In this document: positions 55,020 through 64,000 of the stretch, piece by piece
How the letters are laid out: every line of letters begins with the position of its first letter
Numbering within the stretch: position 1 is the first letter of the stretch
Notes under the pieces: model-generated
What the model was told of the DNA's origin: nothing
The model's input: the letters and a program-made list of their open reading frames with translations, nothing else
The model's database searches: none
Program-made: the position numbers and the translations under genes
Assembly: GCF_905475345.1 (NCBI RefSeq)
Contig: NC_066593.1
Location: 357,001-421,000, forward strand
Direction of reading: 5' to 3'
Length of the DNA stretch: 64,000 nt
Source of the DNA: Vespula vulgaris
Lineage: Eukaryota > Arthropoda > Insecta > Hymenoptera > Vespidae

Positions 55020-58000
55020 ACGAAATTATCCTCTTTCGTACAACGGTTCGCAATTTCCGTTAACCTGCTTTTCTCAAGTTCAAACGAATCGTCGAATAAT
55101 AGGTTTTTCCTCCGTTTCGACAAGTTTAGGCTCGTTCCACCTTAAATTATCTTTCGAAGAAAGATATCTGATTTCGCTTGAAATAAAGTAGAACGTACAT
55201 CGACGAAAGAATACGAAGCACCTGAATATACTGTAGAAATCCTTCTCTTTAGATTGTTACGTACATACAGACATATATTATAATTCACAGTGATCACTGT
55301 GATTCCATTACATCACTGCTTTGCGTTTCGTATAGCATTGCTGCGACATTTTAAGTAAATTAAAAGAGCCCCGGCACGAGTTTTACGTTCGTTTTCTCTT
55401 TTTCTTTATCTCCCGCTTCTTTAATTTATTTTCGTCATAAGAAAGATGCAATTATCTTTCTTGCCTCTTTCTCGTCCTCTCCGAAACGTCAAGTATCAAA
55501 ACAACGACGCCATTAGAACGTCTCGGTTTTATTTAATATCACATTTCGTCATCAAATATTACGTTTGTCCAATTTTTCCTTTAAATAAATGTCCATTATT
55601 ATATTTCGTTACTTCGATACCTCGACTCGCAAGATTAATTGAACGAACAGGATAATAATAGACAAGAAATTTGTATGCATAGTTGAACGGATCACGATGA
55701 ATCACATCGTCCTTCTACCATCTTAGAAAATATTAGAAAATAGAGGATTATGCGAATCGGTTCCCTTCACGTTCCATCATTTTCTTAACCAGCAGAGACA
55801 ATGACGTAGACGGTGCATTACGAGAAAGCACGTACCGTTTAATTAGAATTCCTGACGTACGATTGTCTTTCATAAGGAAAGTAAAAGCTTGGAAGGAAGG
55901 ATAGACGAAGCAAGGATAGAGGAAGGATCTTCTTCTCGAGTTTATCCAAACATAAATAATCGTGCGAGGACATTCCGTCTTTTCGTAGTCGCACAGAGGA
56001 CGCTTCGTTAAAGTTAAATCATTCGTATATGTTAGCGTCGATAATATTTACGATAGCTATCAAGTAGCAATAGAGAAGAGAAATAACTGTTGATGACCTT
56101 CACCTTCTTGCGAGAGATCAGGGTTAGAAAGTCCGTTCAGGTGATCGAACGTCCGCTCGACGAACGTCTACGGCAACGACGACGACGACGACGACGACGA
56201 CACCGTTTTCTACATTTTCCCTACATATCCCAGATATTATAAATCTCTTTGATTATCATTTATTCGCTAGCGCTCGTTGGAACATGATCATCGTCGATAA
56301 GAAGCTTTCGTGCGAACACTCGTACGAAGAATACCTCCCACTCTAATCGCATTCTGATTCTATACTCGCGTGCGACCTTGTAAAAGGCCGTCTATCATTA
56401 CTCGTGGTTTCACGTGGAAAGAGTTCAGGAGGTCGATCGATCGTGAATTTCACTGAGGATCTCGATACGAGAGAAAGAGAGGAAAAAGGATAGAAAAGGA
56501 TGCTGAGGAATCGTCGACAAGGCCGCGCTGTGGAGGTGAAATCATTCCTCTTGCTTTGACTTAAACGTGCAAAACAAGAATTTCCGATTCGATCCATTAT
56601 CGGCATGACTTGGCCGCTTTAAAGAAAGTGCCTGCTCAGAAGTACCGCTTTTCCCTGCAACTAATCCTGCAATTTTATCTCTCTAATTCCTTGGAAACTC
56701 TCGCGAGTACGCTGCTCGACACTTTCGACGAAAAATGTCAAACGGTCAGGCTTTTTCTTTTTTCTTTCCATTTTTTTTTTCAAAACACGAGCAGATTATG
56801 ACATAGCATTTAATATACATAATTACGTACGCATGTTCGAGAGTGATTAGCATCTTGAAATTCAAAGAGATTTTTTGCGATACGTCTGCCGCGTATATCC
56901 GTGTTTCTACCGCAAATGAAAAATAGATAGGGAAAAAAGATATATAAAAAAAAAAAAAAGAATAATCAGCTGGGAATCTTCACGACGAAATAATCACCGA
57001 CGTATTCATCGCGTAAGGAAATCCGAATGGGTCGATTCAAACGTATAATAATCGATCTTTGCGATAGAATATTATTCGAACGTTATTAAGAAGAAAACGT
57101 TTCGTTGTTTTTGTTGTTTCAGACAAACCTTCGACGGATTCGCCAACAATGGCACATTCGGCTCTTCGCGAGCTCGTCGAACGGGCCGTCGAAGAGGCCA
57201 AAAAGTTACCTGGTCTCGCTGGCTCGTCCACCGATAATCAGCGGACGAACGAAGAGTGTAATATTTCGGAGCACAGCTACGAAGATCTTCTCGCCACTGC
57301 GATATTGAATAAAGTGAGCCTGCTTCTTTTTCTTTTTCTTTTTTATCATATAACGTTGAATCGAATCGAGATGATATCTACGAATTCTTTCTAGGTCATC
57401 GAGAAATTCCAAAGAGAACAAGTAGATGGAAATAGCAACGTCCTGCATGAAAAGCCTTCGGCTAAAGCGGAAAGTATGTTTCCTGCGACTGACATAAACG
57501 ATGATTATACTTAACTATCTTCACTGGAAGAAAATATCTTCTTAGATCTTTTCGATAGGTTACATTTATTACTCGTATTTCCTATGTAGATGACCGAATT
57601 AAAATTTTCAATATTAACGGTGACATCGAAGGAAAATAAATAGTGACGATCGATGTATTTATTACTTCAGGCGAAACCGAATTAGGTCTCGACGAAGGCG
57701 TCGAAGAAGGTAGCAGCAGTTTGGAACCTTTGTCTCAGGACGAATGTAGCAGCGATTGCAGCGGACCACGTTCGAGGCACTCGCGAAATCGTCAAGAGCC
57801 ATTATCCCTTACGGTACGTAATTGGAGTACAAGTAATAGTTTATTAATCGAATCTCTTTGAAGATAAGAACACCGTATGGGTGTAGAAAAAAGTATCTAT
57901 CGCGAATATTCAGCGATTTAGTTACGTAAAATGAACACTTGTCATTCTCCTCGTACCGTATATTTATGTACATACACACAACTATGTACTTACGTCAATG

Positions 58001-61000
58001 ACTACTGGTCAACACTCTTTACCAAGGCATTCGTACCATTCGAATAAAGTAACGGGTATAGAATTTGTAGTTTATTGAAATGGTAATTATTCGCCTCCGT
58101 GTCTACTGATCTAAGAAACGTCCTCGAACGTTCTTTGAGAATTGAAAAAATATTACCGATTAATATACTGGTCGGTACTACGTTTTGTTGCAAGTTCCTT
58201 TCAATAAATTTTTCAGACGTGACGAGTTTATTTAATGTTAATAATCGAAGTATCTTAGAAAAAGACAGGGGATACTCATGAATATTTTCCACTCGGTAAG
58301 TACAGAGAGAAAATTCTTTAGGAGATACGATTCTTGAACTTGTCCATCAACAAAGGTCACCGTTCACCTTTCGCACGCGCGCTCGTTTATTCGCTCGTGC
58401 GAACAGGCACGTGAGACGAATCGATCATTCGTATCGATGTGTTACCAACTCTTACATACCCCTGTAGCTCGAGTACACGTTTACGGTTTGTAACTTTGTC
58501 GGACCAAACATTCTCAACTATTGCATCTTCGTTAATATTCTACGAACTCTTTCGAACGTATTCCTCTGTGTTCAGATAGAGGAACGAATAGAAGAGGTAA
58601 CGACCACCTATACGTCCGACGAAGATCCCCCGGAATGTGTAAAGAATGGTTTACGCATCACAAATGTTCGTCGTGTGCCATTTCCGGAGCTTGGTATGGA
58701 CATCATCGATCGTAAGTAATATAATCGCGCGTGACAGAGAGTAAGTACTGTAACATATTTTCTTTCACACGCATAAAAATCTCTTTCAAACCAACTTCCA
58801 GCATCTCAGGAATCTTCCGATGAAAGCCAAGACGAAGAGTACGTGTCGACGGTTCACGTCGATCTCATATCACCGTTTCAATCCTGGGAAGAGAATTGGC
58901 TATTTCAAAAGAAGAGGGTACCGATTCAATCGGACCCTGTTGCCATGCTCGTACCAAGCTCCAGCGCCGATTTTAAAGCTTTGATCGGCGATAAGGATGC
59001 CGAGGATACGTCCGATCTTTCCGAATGTTCGTCGGCACAATCTGACGAAGAAATCGAAAAGGAACTGATAGAAGCGATCAATAATGTTGTACCACGATCG
59101 CCGAGAATGTCGGAATGCGAGATGGTAGAAAGCTCGCTGAATGAAAACGAAGTTGCTCGTAAGAATATTGAAGATTTTCATTCGAAGTCTTGCGAATCTA
59201 TTGAAACGTTATTGACGTTGGATAACAAAGATGTAACTACTAGCGAATTGTGTAACGGTGACGTTAAGTGCGTTACAGAAGAGACGAACGACGGAAAGAA
59301 CGCGATCGAGGAAATTCAGAAAGAGACGAAACTCGTGAAGATTTCTTCGAACGATGGCTTCGCGAAGGAAGAAACAAATTGTAAAATAGAAATGAATGAT
59401 AAAAAGTTTGAGATAGAGTCGGCGGAATGCGAAGTCGAAAATAAGCAAATGGTAGATTCGAAGACTGAAATGCAAAGAGCGGATATCGGATTACTTCAGT
59501 CTCAAAAGGATACCTCGCCGGATGTGCCAATGATACCGACTTCGTCCACGTCAGAAAATAATTTTGAAATTGTAACTAACGTGGCAGTTTTGGATTTCAA
59601 CGAGAAGGAAATCTTTAATTCTTTGGAAGCGACTCGGAAAATAATGGACCAGGATATCAATGGTGAAGAGGATAAGACACCGTTGTACTCGTTAGACGTC
59701 TATTCTAAGGAGGAAGTACACTGTACGTATATACATATATAAGCAAAAATCATTGATTCATTCCTCTTCTCGAGATTGCGCTAATTGCGAGATGTGTCTT
59801 TTACTATTCGTACGATTTATTGTAGTCGAAGATGGTGCTCAGCAAGAAAGTGAATATACCGAACATTATGATACAGCTACGCAAAGACACTTGGACAGTT
59901 TAACGAAAGATGACATCTACGTATCGCAAAATGACATAATTAATAACGAAGTATTGGAAATCACCGAGTTAACGTCAAATTCGTTGTTCGAAGATGAAAC
60001 GAGGTAGGTTTAATATCTCGTAACTTGTTCGTTAGAATTGTGATTTTTAGATTTTGTCGAATTAAACAATGAACTTTTTATCGTCGCAATTCAAATGACA
60101 TAATAATACACGGCTTATTTTCAAATATTTCGCGGTAGTCTTATGTTATCTCTAAACTTTCGATAGTACGTTTACTTCATTGTAACTTTTTAAATGTTAT
60201 ATGCATTTTTGAGAGACCATATATCGTGCAATAAACTTTCTTTTCCTTATGACGCGATAATAACGCTTTCCAACATTCCTCTGTGCAGCAAATGCCGAGA
60301 AGCTGTGGCATTTGCCAAAGCTGAGTCGGCTTCTTATTTGTCCTTGGAAAAGATAGCCGATAAAGATATACAACTGGCTACACCTCCACGTCCAGGTAAT
60401 CGAAATCAAGTGACACTCGATTATACTATGCGTGCACCTCTATACATATTTATTTTATCGAATAGGTACCATCGCTGAAAGAGAACATAGAAAGTGGGAA
60501 AATGCACCACCGATTGAAAATAATCCTTACAGCAAACAGAGCATTCAGAAAAGACTTTTGGAAAGACAGTATAGCAGAAGGTCTGCAGATATTCCAGGGT
60601 AAAGATCAAGCATGCGCGTTCAATTACTCAATTAACGAAGATTTCCTTTTGTCACATTATTTTCTTCGCTTTAGGATTCATGCCGAATTGCCGAAGAGCA
60701 ACGGAACCGATCTTGTCCTGGTACCCAACGAACCGGATATTAAACGGTAATGATCTCATTTTCATTCGCGTCGTTTTTCGTTAAGTACTTGATTTTCTAC
60801 GAATTCTTATTGAATAGGTTCGGCAGAGATTACTACATCAATAATGCAAAATCACCATCTGGAGACAAGACACGAAAACTAGCAACAGCGTCCGCATCGA
60901 GCAGGCCTAGCAGTGCGTTGTCTCAACGTTCGGGTTCGACCGGGACTGATCAAGAACAACAGGTGAGTTTCGAACTTGGAAAGTTCGAAGAGGCTTCATT

Positions 61001-62396
61001 ACATGGTAGCCTCGCTAGACGGAGTTATCGCGATCGACACGCCAGTCCAAATTTTGCGATCAATCCTCTGTCGCGTTTGGAACTCAACGAAAATTTTGAT
61101 GAGACGAAGATGGCGGACGAACCAAGATTATTGATCGAGGAATCGAAGAAAGATATATTTATAACTGACGATCAAAGATGTATCAATAATGATGTTGAAA
61201 CACCTGCCGATTTATGGATAAGCGAGATACCAAGCAAGTTTCAAAATGATGTAACCGTTATCGACAATATCGAATTCGATAATGTGACGATTAATCCGTT
61301 ATATCAACCTCCTGAGGAGGAACGTTCACCAATTGGTTCGAGTCCAAGCGATCGTGATTCCGGCATGGATTCGATCGAATCAAACGATCTGGGATCTAAT
61401 AAAACGAAGGACGTTTATTGGGAGAAATTATCTTGTTCGAAAGATGAAATGAATGCCAAGGAGAATCAAATAATATCGACAAATAACAAGAGATATCTTA
61501 ATACTTTCAATTACAAATATCATACTTTTGGGGGAATCCGAAATTCGGTTGTTTATCGGCAAGATCGTACAATTAATTTCGAAGACGACGATTTTGAGAA
61601 CGACGTCGTCGAAGATAATTTCTTTTTTGGTTCGCCCGATTTTGTTAATATGAAATTTCAAACGTTCGGTGGGATAAAAAAGAGGAAAAAGATCGATAGT
61701 AAAAAGATACAAGCTTACAGTAGAATAAAATTAAGACCAACGATACAAATGACGAAGGGATCGAAGGTTAATCATTCAATGAATAGATCCATTGTTAATG
61801 ATGATGCAAATAAGTCGGAGGATAAAACAAAGAGCGGAACTGTCGACGAGGACGATTGGCTCGACGAAGAGGAACCTGCGGATACAAGATCTCTTGAGTG
61901 CCAATTCAAATCGAATGACAGAGATTTCTTACAACTTTTAAATCGTAATTCTAACGTTAGAAATAGACGTAAAAAGGTCCTCAAAAGACAAACGAAAATA
62001 GGGAGCCTAAAAAATAACGAATACAACGAAGAGGACAAGAATTGCGAAAATAGAGATAACGTGGATGATACTGAAGTAACAAATCTTATGGACGATACCT
62101 CGAGTATTTCGAAATCATTATCATCGTCCAATCATCCTTATCACTCGATAGATTTGTCAAAGAGAAACGGAGCAAGAAAGATGATTGCCAAAGGCAAACT
62201 AGTAAGACAATATTCACGTTCTTCGGAAGAAGGAAAGTTGAAATTGGAACCTCCTATTATACCACAGGTTATGGAGCAAAACTTTAAGACGTTGAAAGAG
62301 CTTAAAAGTTCTAATGCTCGAAAAAAGAAACGTAAAGATGATCCTACTAATAAAATATTAAATATAAGAAGCTTGAGTAATATTACGATTTGGTAA
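45988..62396 (+). CDS. Rab-effector-like protein with FYVE-type zinc finger (Slp/MyRIP-like), partial N-terminus
   Basis: Exons join in phase: 45988-46185, 46612-46721, 49699-49863, 50715-50798, 57123-57313, 57395-57473, 57671-57813, 58576-58711, 58802-59722, 59826-60003, 60289-60395, 60466-60598, 60675-60746 and 60818-62396. With a phase-2 first exon of the 39511 type the total would be about 1393 aa. The first exon listed encodes an eight-cysteine finger (CACC...CSDC...C-X3-C...CLFC) like the Rab-binding FYVE_2 domain of rabphilin, Slp and MyRIP proteins. It is followed by SWARKREKWFETFGG, which resembles the second helix of the Slp homology domain. The long remainder is acidic, Ser/Glu-rich and mostly disordered, with islands such as REHRKWENAPPIENNPYS and RFGRDYYINN. 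These proteins bind Rab27-type GTPases and link vesicles to motors or membranes. Assignment to MyRIP rather than another Slp-like member is inference. The first Slp helix was not found. Confidence 0.65.
46722..49698. other. Intron of the Rab-effector gene
   Basis: Three kilobases of CpG-rich sequence contain no exon that could be joined in phase. A purine-rich GA run lies at 48068-48110. The ORFs (for example 47906-48403) are shadows of simple sequence. Confidence 0.45.
54014..54104 (+). CDS. Internal membrane-anchor first exon of the Rab-effector gene
   Basis: An ATG opens 30 codons plus one base, ending at a donor (AATG then GTAAAT). The peptide has a strongly hydrophobic helix (LTLFGGLIVLCFIYILI) followed by TRKN, the layout of a type III or signal-anchor N-terminus. 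The phase (1) fits the exon at 57123, giving ...ITRKN-DKPSTDSP. This would yield a protein of about 1209 aa that lacks the zinc finger but is membrane-tethered. The ATG context is only moderate. It could instead be a separate gene whose other exons lie elsewhere. Confidence 0.45.
54428..54453. repeat. Poly(T) tract
   Basis: Twenty-six consecutive T. Confidence 0.9.
54983..55015. repeat. (GA)n microsatellite
   Basis: About 33 bp of GA within the large intron. Confidence 0.9.
56176..56201. repeat. (ACG)n trinucleotide repeat
   Basis: Nearly nine ACG units. It lies in an intron, so it is not translated in the model given. Confidence 0.9.
60963..62396 (+). CDS. Alternative C-terminal segment of the Rab-effector gene (read-on past an internal donor)
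   Basis: The exon that starts at 60818 contains a perfect donor after codon CAG at 60960-60962 (CAG then GTGAGT). If the donor is not used, the frame stays open for 477 more codons to the TAA at 62394-62396. The composition is protein-like (Asp/Glu/Ser-rich with basic blocks). A short motif, TFGGI, occurs twice. The TAA is followed by an AT-rich 3' UTR and an AATAAA at 63211-63216. Use of the donor would join to the exon at 63725 instead. Two alternative C-termini are therefore likely. Confidence 0.65.
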   Translation: MSFELGKFEEASLHGSLARRSYRDRHASPNFAINPLSRLELNENFDETKMADEPRLLIEESKKDIFITDDQRCINNDVETPADLWISEIPSKFQNDVTVIDNIEFDNVTINPLYQPPEEERSPIGSSPSDRDSGMDSIESNDLGSNKTKDVYWEKLSCSKDEMNAKENQIISTNNKRYLNTFNYKYHTFGGIRNSVVYRQDRTINFEDDDFENDVVEDNFFFGSPDFVNMKFQTFGGIKKRKKIDSKKIQAYSRIKLRPTIQMTKGSKVNHSMNRSIVNDDANKSEDKTKSGTVDEDDWLDEEEPADTRSLECQFKSNDRDFLQLLNRNSNVRNRRKKVLKRQTKIGSLKNNEYNEEDKNCENRDNVDDTEVTNLMDDTSSISKSLSSSNHPYHSIDLSKRNGARKMIAKGKLVRQYSRSSEEGKLKLEPPIIPQVMEQNFKTLKELKSSNARKKKRKDDPTNKILNIRSLSNITIW

Positions 62397-63210
62397 CGAT
62401 GTCAGATTTGTTGTGAACGAACGAGGTCCCATTATACTTTATAATTATTTTCATATCAAAGCTAAATTTCTGTGGCTATCAAAGTTAATCGGTGGACTTT
62501 CAAAAAAACCTTGCATTTAAAGAATCAATATAAGATGAAGAAGTATCTCGTATTCTAGAAATCGTTTACAAATGATATATTCCAAAGAAGTATATACCAA
62601 AATCGTAGAATCTTTTGTTCAAAATTAATGTGGTAAAATATTTACAATTCAGATGTGCCATTGTTCTTTTTCCTATTTTTTTTTAAACATTCATTGTTTA
62701 ATCTTGTTTTTGTTTTTTTTTTTAACGATAATGTCATGAATGTTATTCATCTCAGGAATATGGCGTACATAATTTTACGCCTTATGATCTCACTTAAGAT
62801 TTAATTACGAATATTAATTGATTGGGAGTAAACCGAGGGCCTAACTATATTTAACTTCTAATATGTATTATTATATAAACGTTACAATAATTTAAATATA
62901 TTATTTATTTAATATCTTTTTTTTTGTTTTGTTGAAAGTCGCATGCTTTAGGTGTCGGTTATTAATACATCGTTATTTTCAGCGAATCGATATATTCGAT
63001 TTATTCTTCTGTTACGCGTGCACTTATCGTAGTTGTAAAGTCACAATAATAATTTATTAATTATATTGTATATAACAGTGTATATATAGTTCCGCACCAA
63101 CTTGTGTAAGAGTCACTGATAAAATGTGAAACTCGCTGTCTCTACTATTAATTTGATATTATACAAAGCAACGCTCTATTCGCACTGCATATGCATGAAA
63201 GCTGTGATAA

Positions 63211-63216
63211 AATAAA
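63211..63216 (+). terminator. Poly(A) signal of the long-exon isoform
   Basis: An AATAAA hexamer lies about 815 bp after the stop at 62396, ahead of the alternative exon at 63725. Confidence 0.5.
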
Positions 63217-63724
63217 TTGGTAAGTACACTTTAGAAAAATTCATGCTCGTTTCATGTGCGTTGTTCGTTTACTAACAACTAACCGAATTTATTTTCTTGG
63301 ATTGTTTTTTTTATCAAAGGAACGAAACTTTTGGGCAGCTTAATTTTGCCGATTTCTATCCTAAGGGTAACACAGAATGGAAATGAGTATATTCTTTTTT
63401 TGATTTTCAATTTAATTCGTTATTTCTTACTCGAATTGTTTTGACTAAACAACAAACTTTGCTCTCCTAACACTGCGCACAATATTTTGGGTATATGCTT
63501 CTGTTTGCTTTACTCAAAGAATACGAGATATGATTTAATCAGAAACTTAATCGAATCTTACGTGGTACGACGGTATGCATGGTTTGACGATGAAAACTAA
63601 TTTGTACGTATAAAGGGTACTTAACGAGAACCTTCTTTCTCTGTTTTTGTTTGGAAAGAATATCAACGCCTTCGATCAGATTTGGCACTAACATTGCATA
63701 ATCAATCGTTCCCATTTGTTTCAG

Positions 63725-64000
63725 ACTGAGGAGAGCTTGGACAAGGACGTGACATACGATTCCACCAGATCAAGAATGGAGAAATGGCGAAGGAACAATT
63801 CGAATTCCTCCACGGAAGATAGCGCGAAAGATGAGTATTTGGAAAAGAAGAAGAACGATGTCTCTTTGATCAAGCGTCAAACGTCTTGGAACGATCAAAA
63901 AGTGGAGGATCTTTTGGAGAACGAACGTAAGAATAGTAAGAACGAGATAAACGCGAGGCTGAACAATCAGGACAACAATTGTGGTATCTTCGAAACGAAG
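63725..64000 (+). CDS. Alternative downstream exon of the Rab-effector gene, cut by the window end
   Basis: It opens after a good acceptor (TTTGTTTCAG) and stays open for all 92 codons to the window edge. The peptide starts TEESLDKDVTYDSTRSRMEK and is Lys/Asn/Glu-rich, like the upstream exons. The phase (0) matches the donor at 60962, giving the junction ...DQEQQ-TEESLD. It continues beyond the window, so the full C-terminus of this isoform cannot be seen. Confidence 0.6.

Larger units (their letters stand above)
50799..57122. other. Large intron of the Rab-effector gene with an internal first exon
   Basis: This is 6.3 kb between coding exons 50715-50798 and 57123-57313, which join directly in phase. 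It contains the internal first-exon candidate at 54014 and several simple repeats: GA at about 51077-51097, a T-run at 54428-54453, GA at 54983-55015 and ACG at 56176-56201. No other exon is supported. Confidence 0.45.

Noticed and set aside
56610..56801. Open stretch with helix-like peptide (SNSLETLASTLLDTFDEK)
   Set aside because: No acceptable acceptor-donor pair in phase; exons 50715 and 57123 already join in frame without it.
61772..62131. 119-aa antisense ORF, Ser/Phe-rich
   Set aside because: It is the reverse-strand shadow of the acidic coding exon.
1..64000. tRNA, rRNA, CRISPR arrays or viral insertions
   Set aside because: No cloverleaf with a recognisable B box, no array of spaced repeats and no viral protein was seen on either strand by eye; a tRNAscan or profile search was not possible.

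Overview
The window is nuclear DNA of an insect. Five intron-bearing genes can be read to their ends, and a sixth runs off the right edge. Short AT-rich introns, CpG-rich intergenic DNA, many GA/CT microsatellites and a TTAA-flanked small transposon suggest Hymenoptera (bee, wasp or ant). The order is inferred from overall character, not proven. All gene models were built by hand: GT/AG sites were read and the codon phase was checked across every junction.

Layout. (1) 702-4702, minus: a 587-aa transcription factor with an N-terminal ZAD domain and one GATA-type zinc finger. (2) 5959-8628, plus: Api5, an anti-apoptotic helical-repeat protein, divergent from gene 1. (3) 10333-11193, minus: Mediator subunit MED7, convergent with Api5. 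(4) 12764-19655, plus: Btk29A/Tec tyrosine kinase (PH, BTK zinc motif, SH3, SH2, kinase), divergent from MED7. It has an internal first exon at 14963 for a short isoform and a long in-frame ORF straight after its UGA stop. (5) 21819-26638, minus: PNISR-like SR-rich splicing protein. (6) 28659-32794, minus: FLVCR-family transporter. (7) 32.8-39.5 kb: no gene recognised; microsatellites and a TTAA-flanked miniature element. (8) From 45988 (possibly 39511) to beyond 64000, plus: a large gene with a FYVE-like Rab-effector zinc finger of the Slp/MyRIP type and a long acidic disordered region, with alternative first exons and two alternative 3' ends.

Working together. Genes 1, 3 and 5 are general nuclear functions (DNA binding, Mediator, splicing). 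Btk29A, Api5, FLVCR and the Rab effector act in signalling, survival, transport and traffic. Nothing indicates one operon-like system; this is ordinary insect gene order with two divergent promoter pairs.

The best leads are the apparent stop-codon readthrough extension of Btk29A, the alternative membrane-anchor first exons and alternative C-terminus of the Rab-effector gene, the TTAA element, and an orphan 126-bp open exon between Api5 and MED7.
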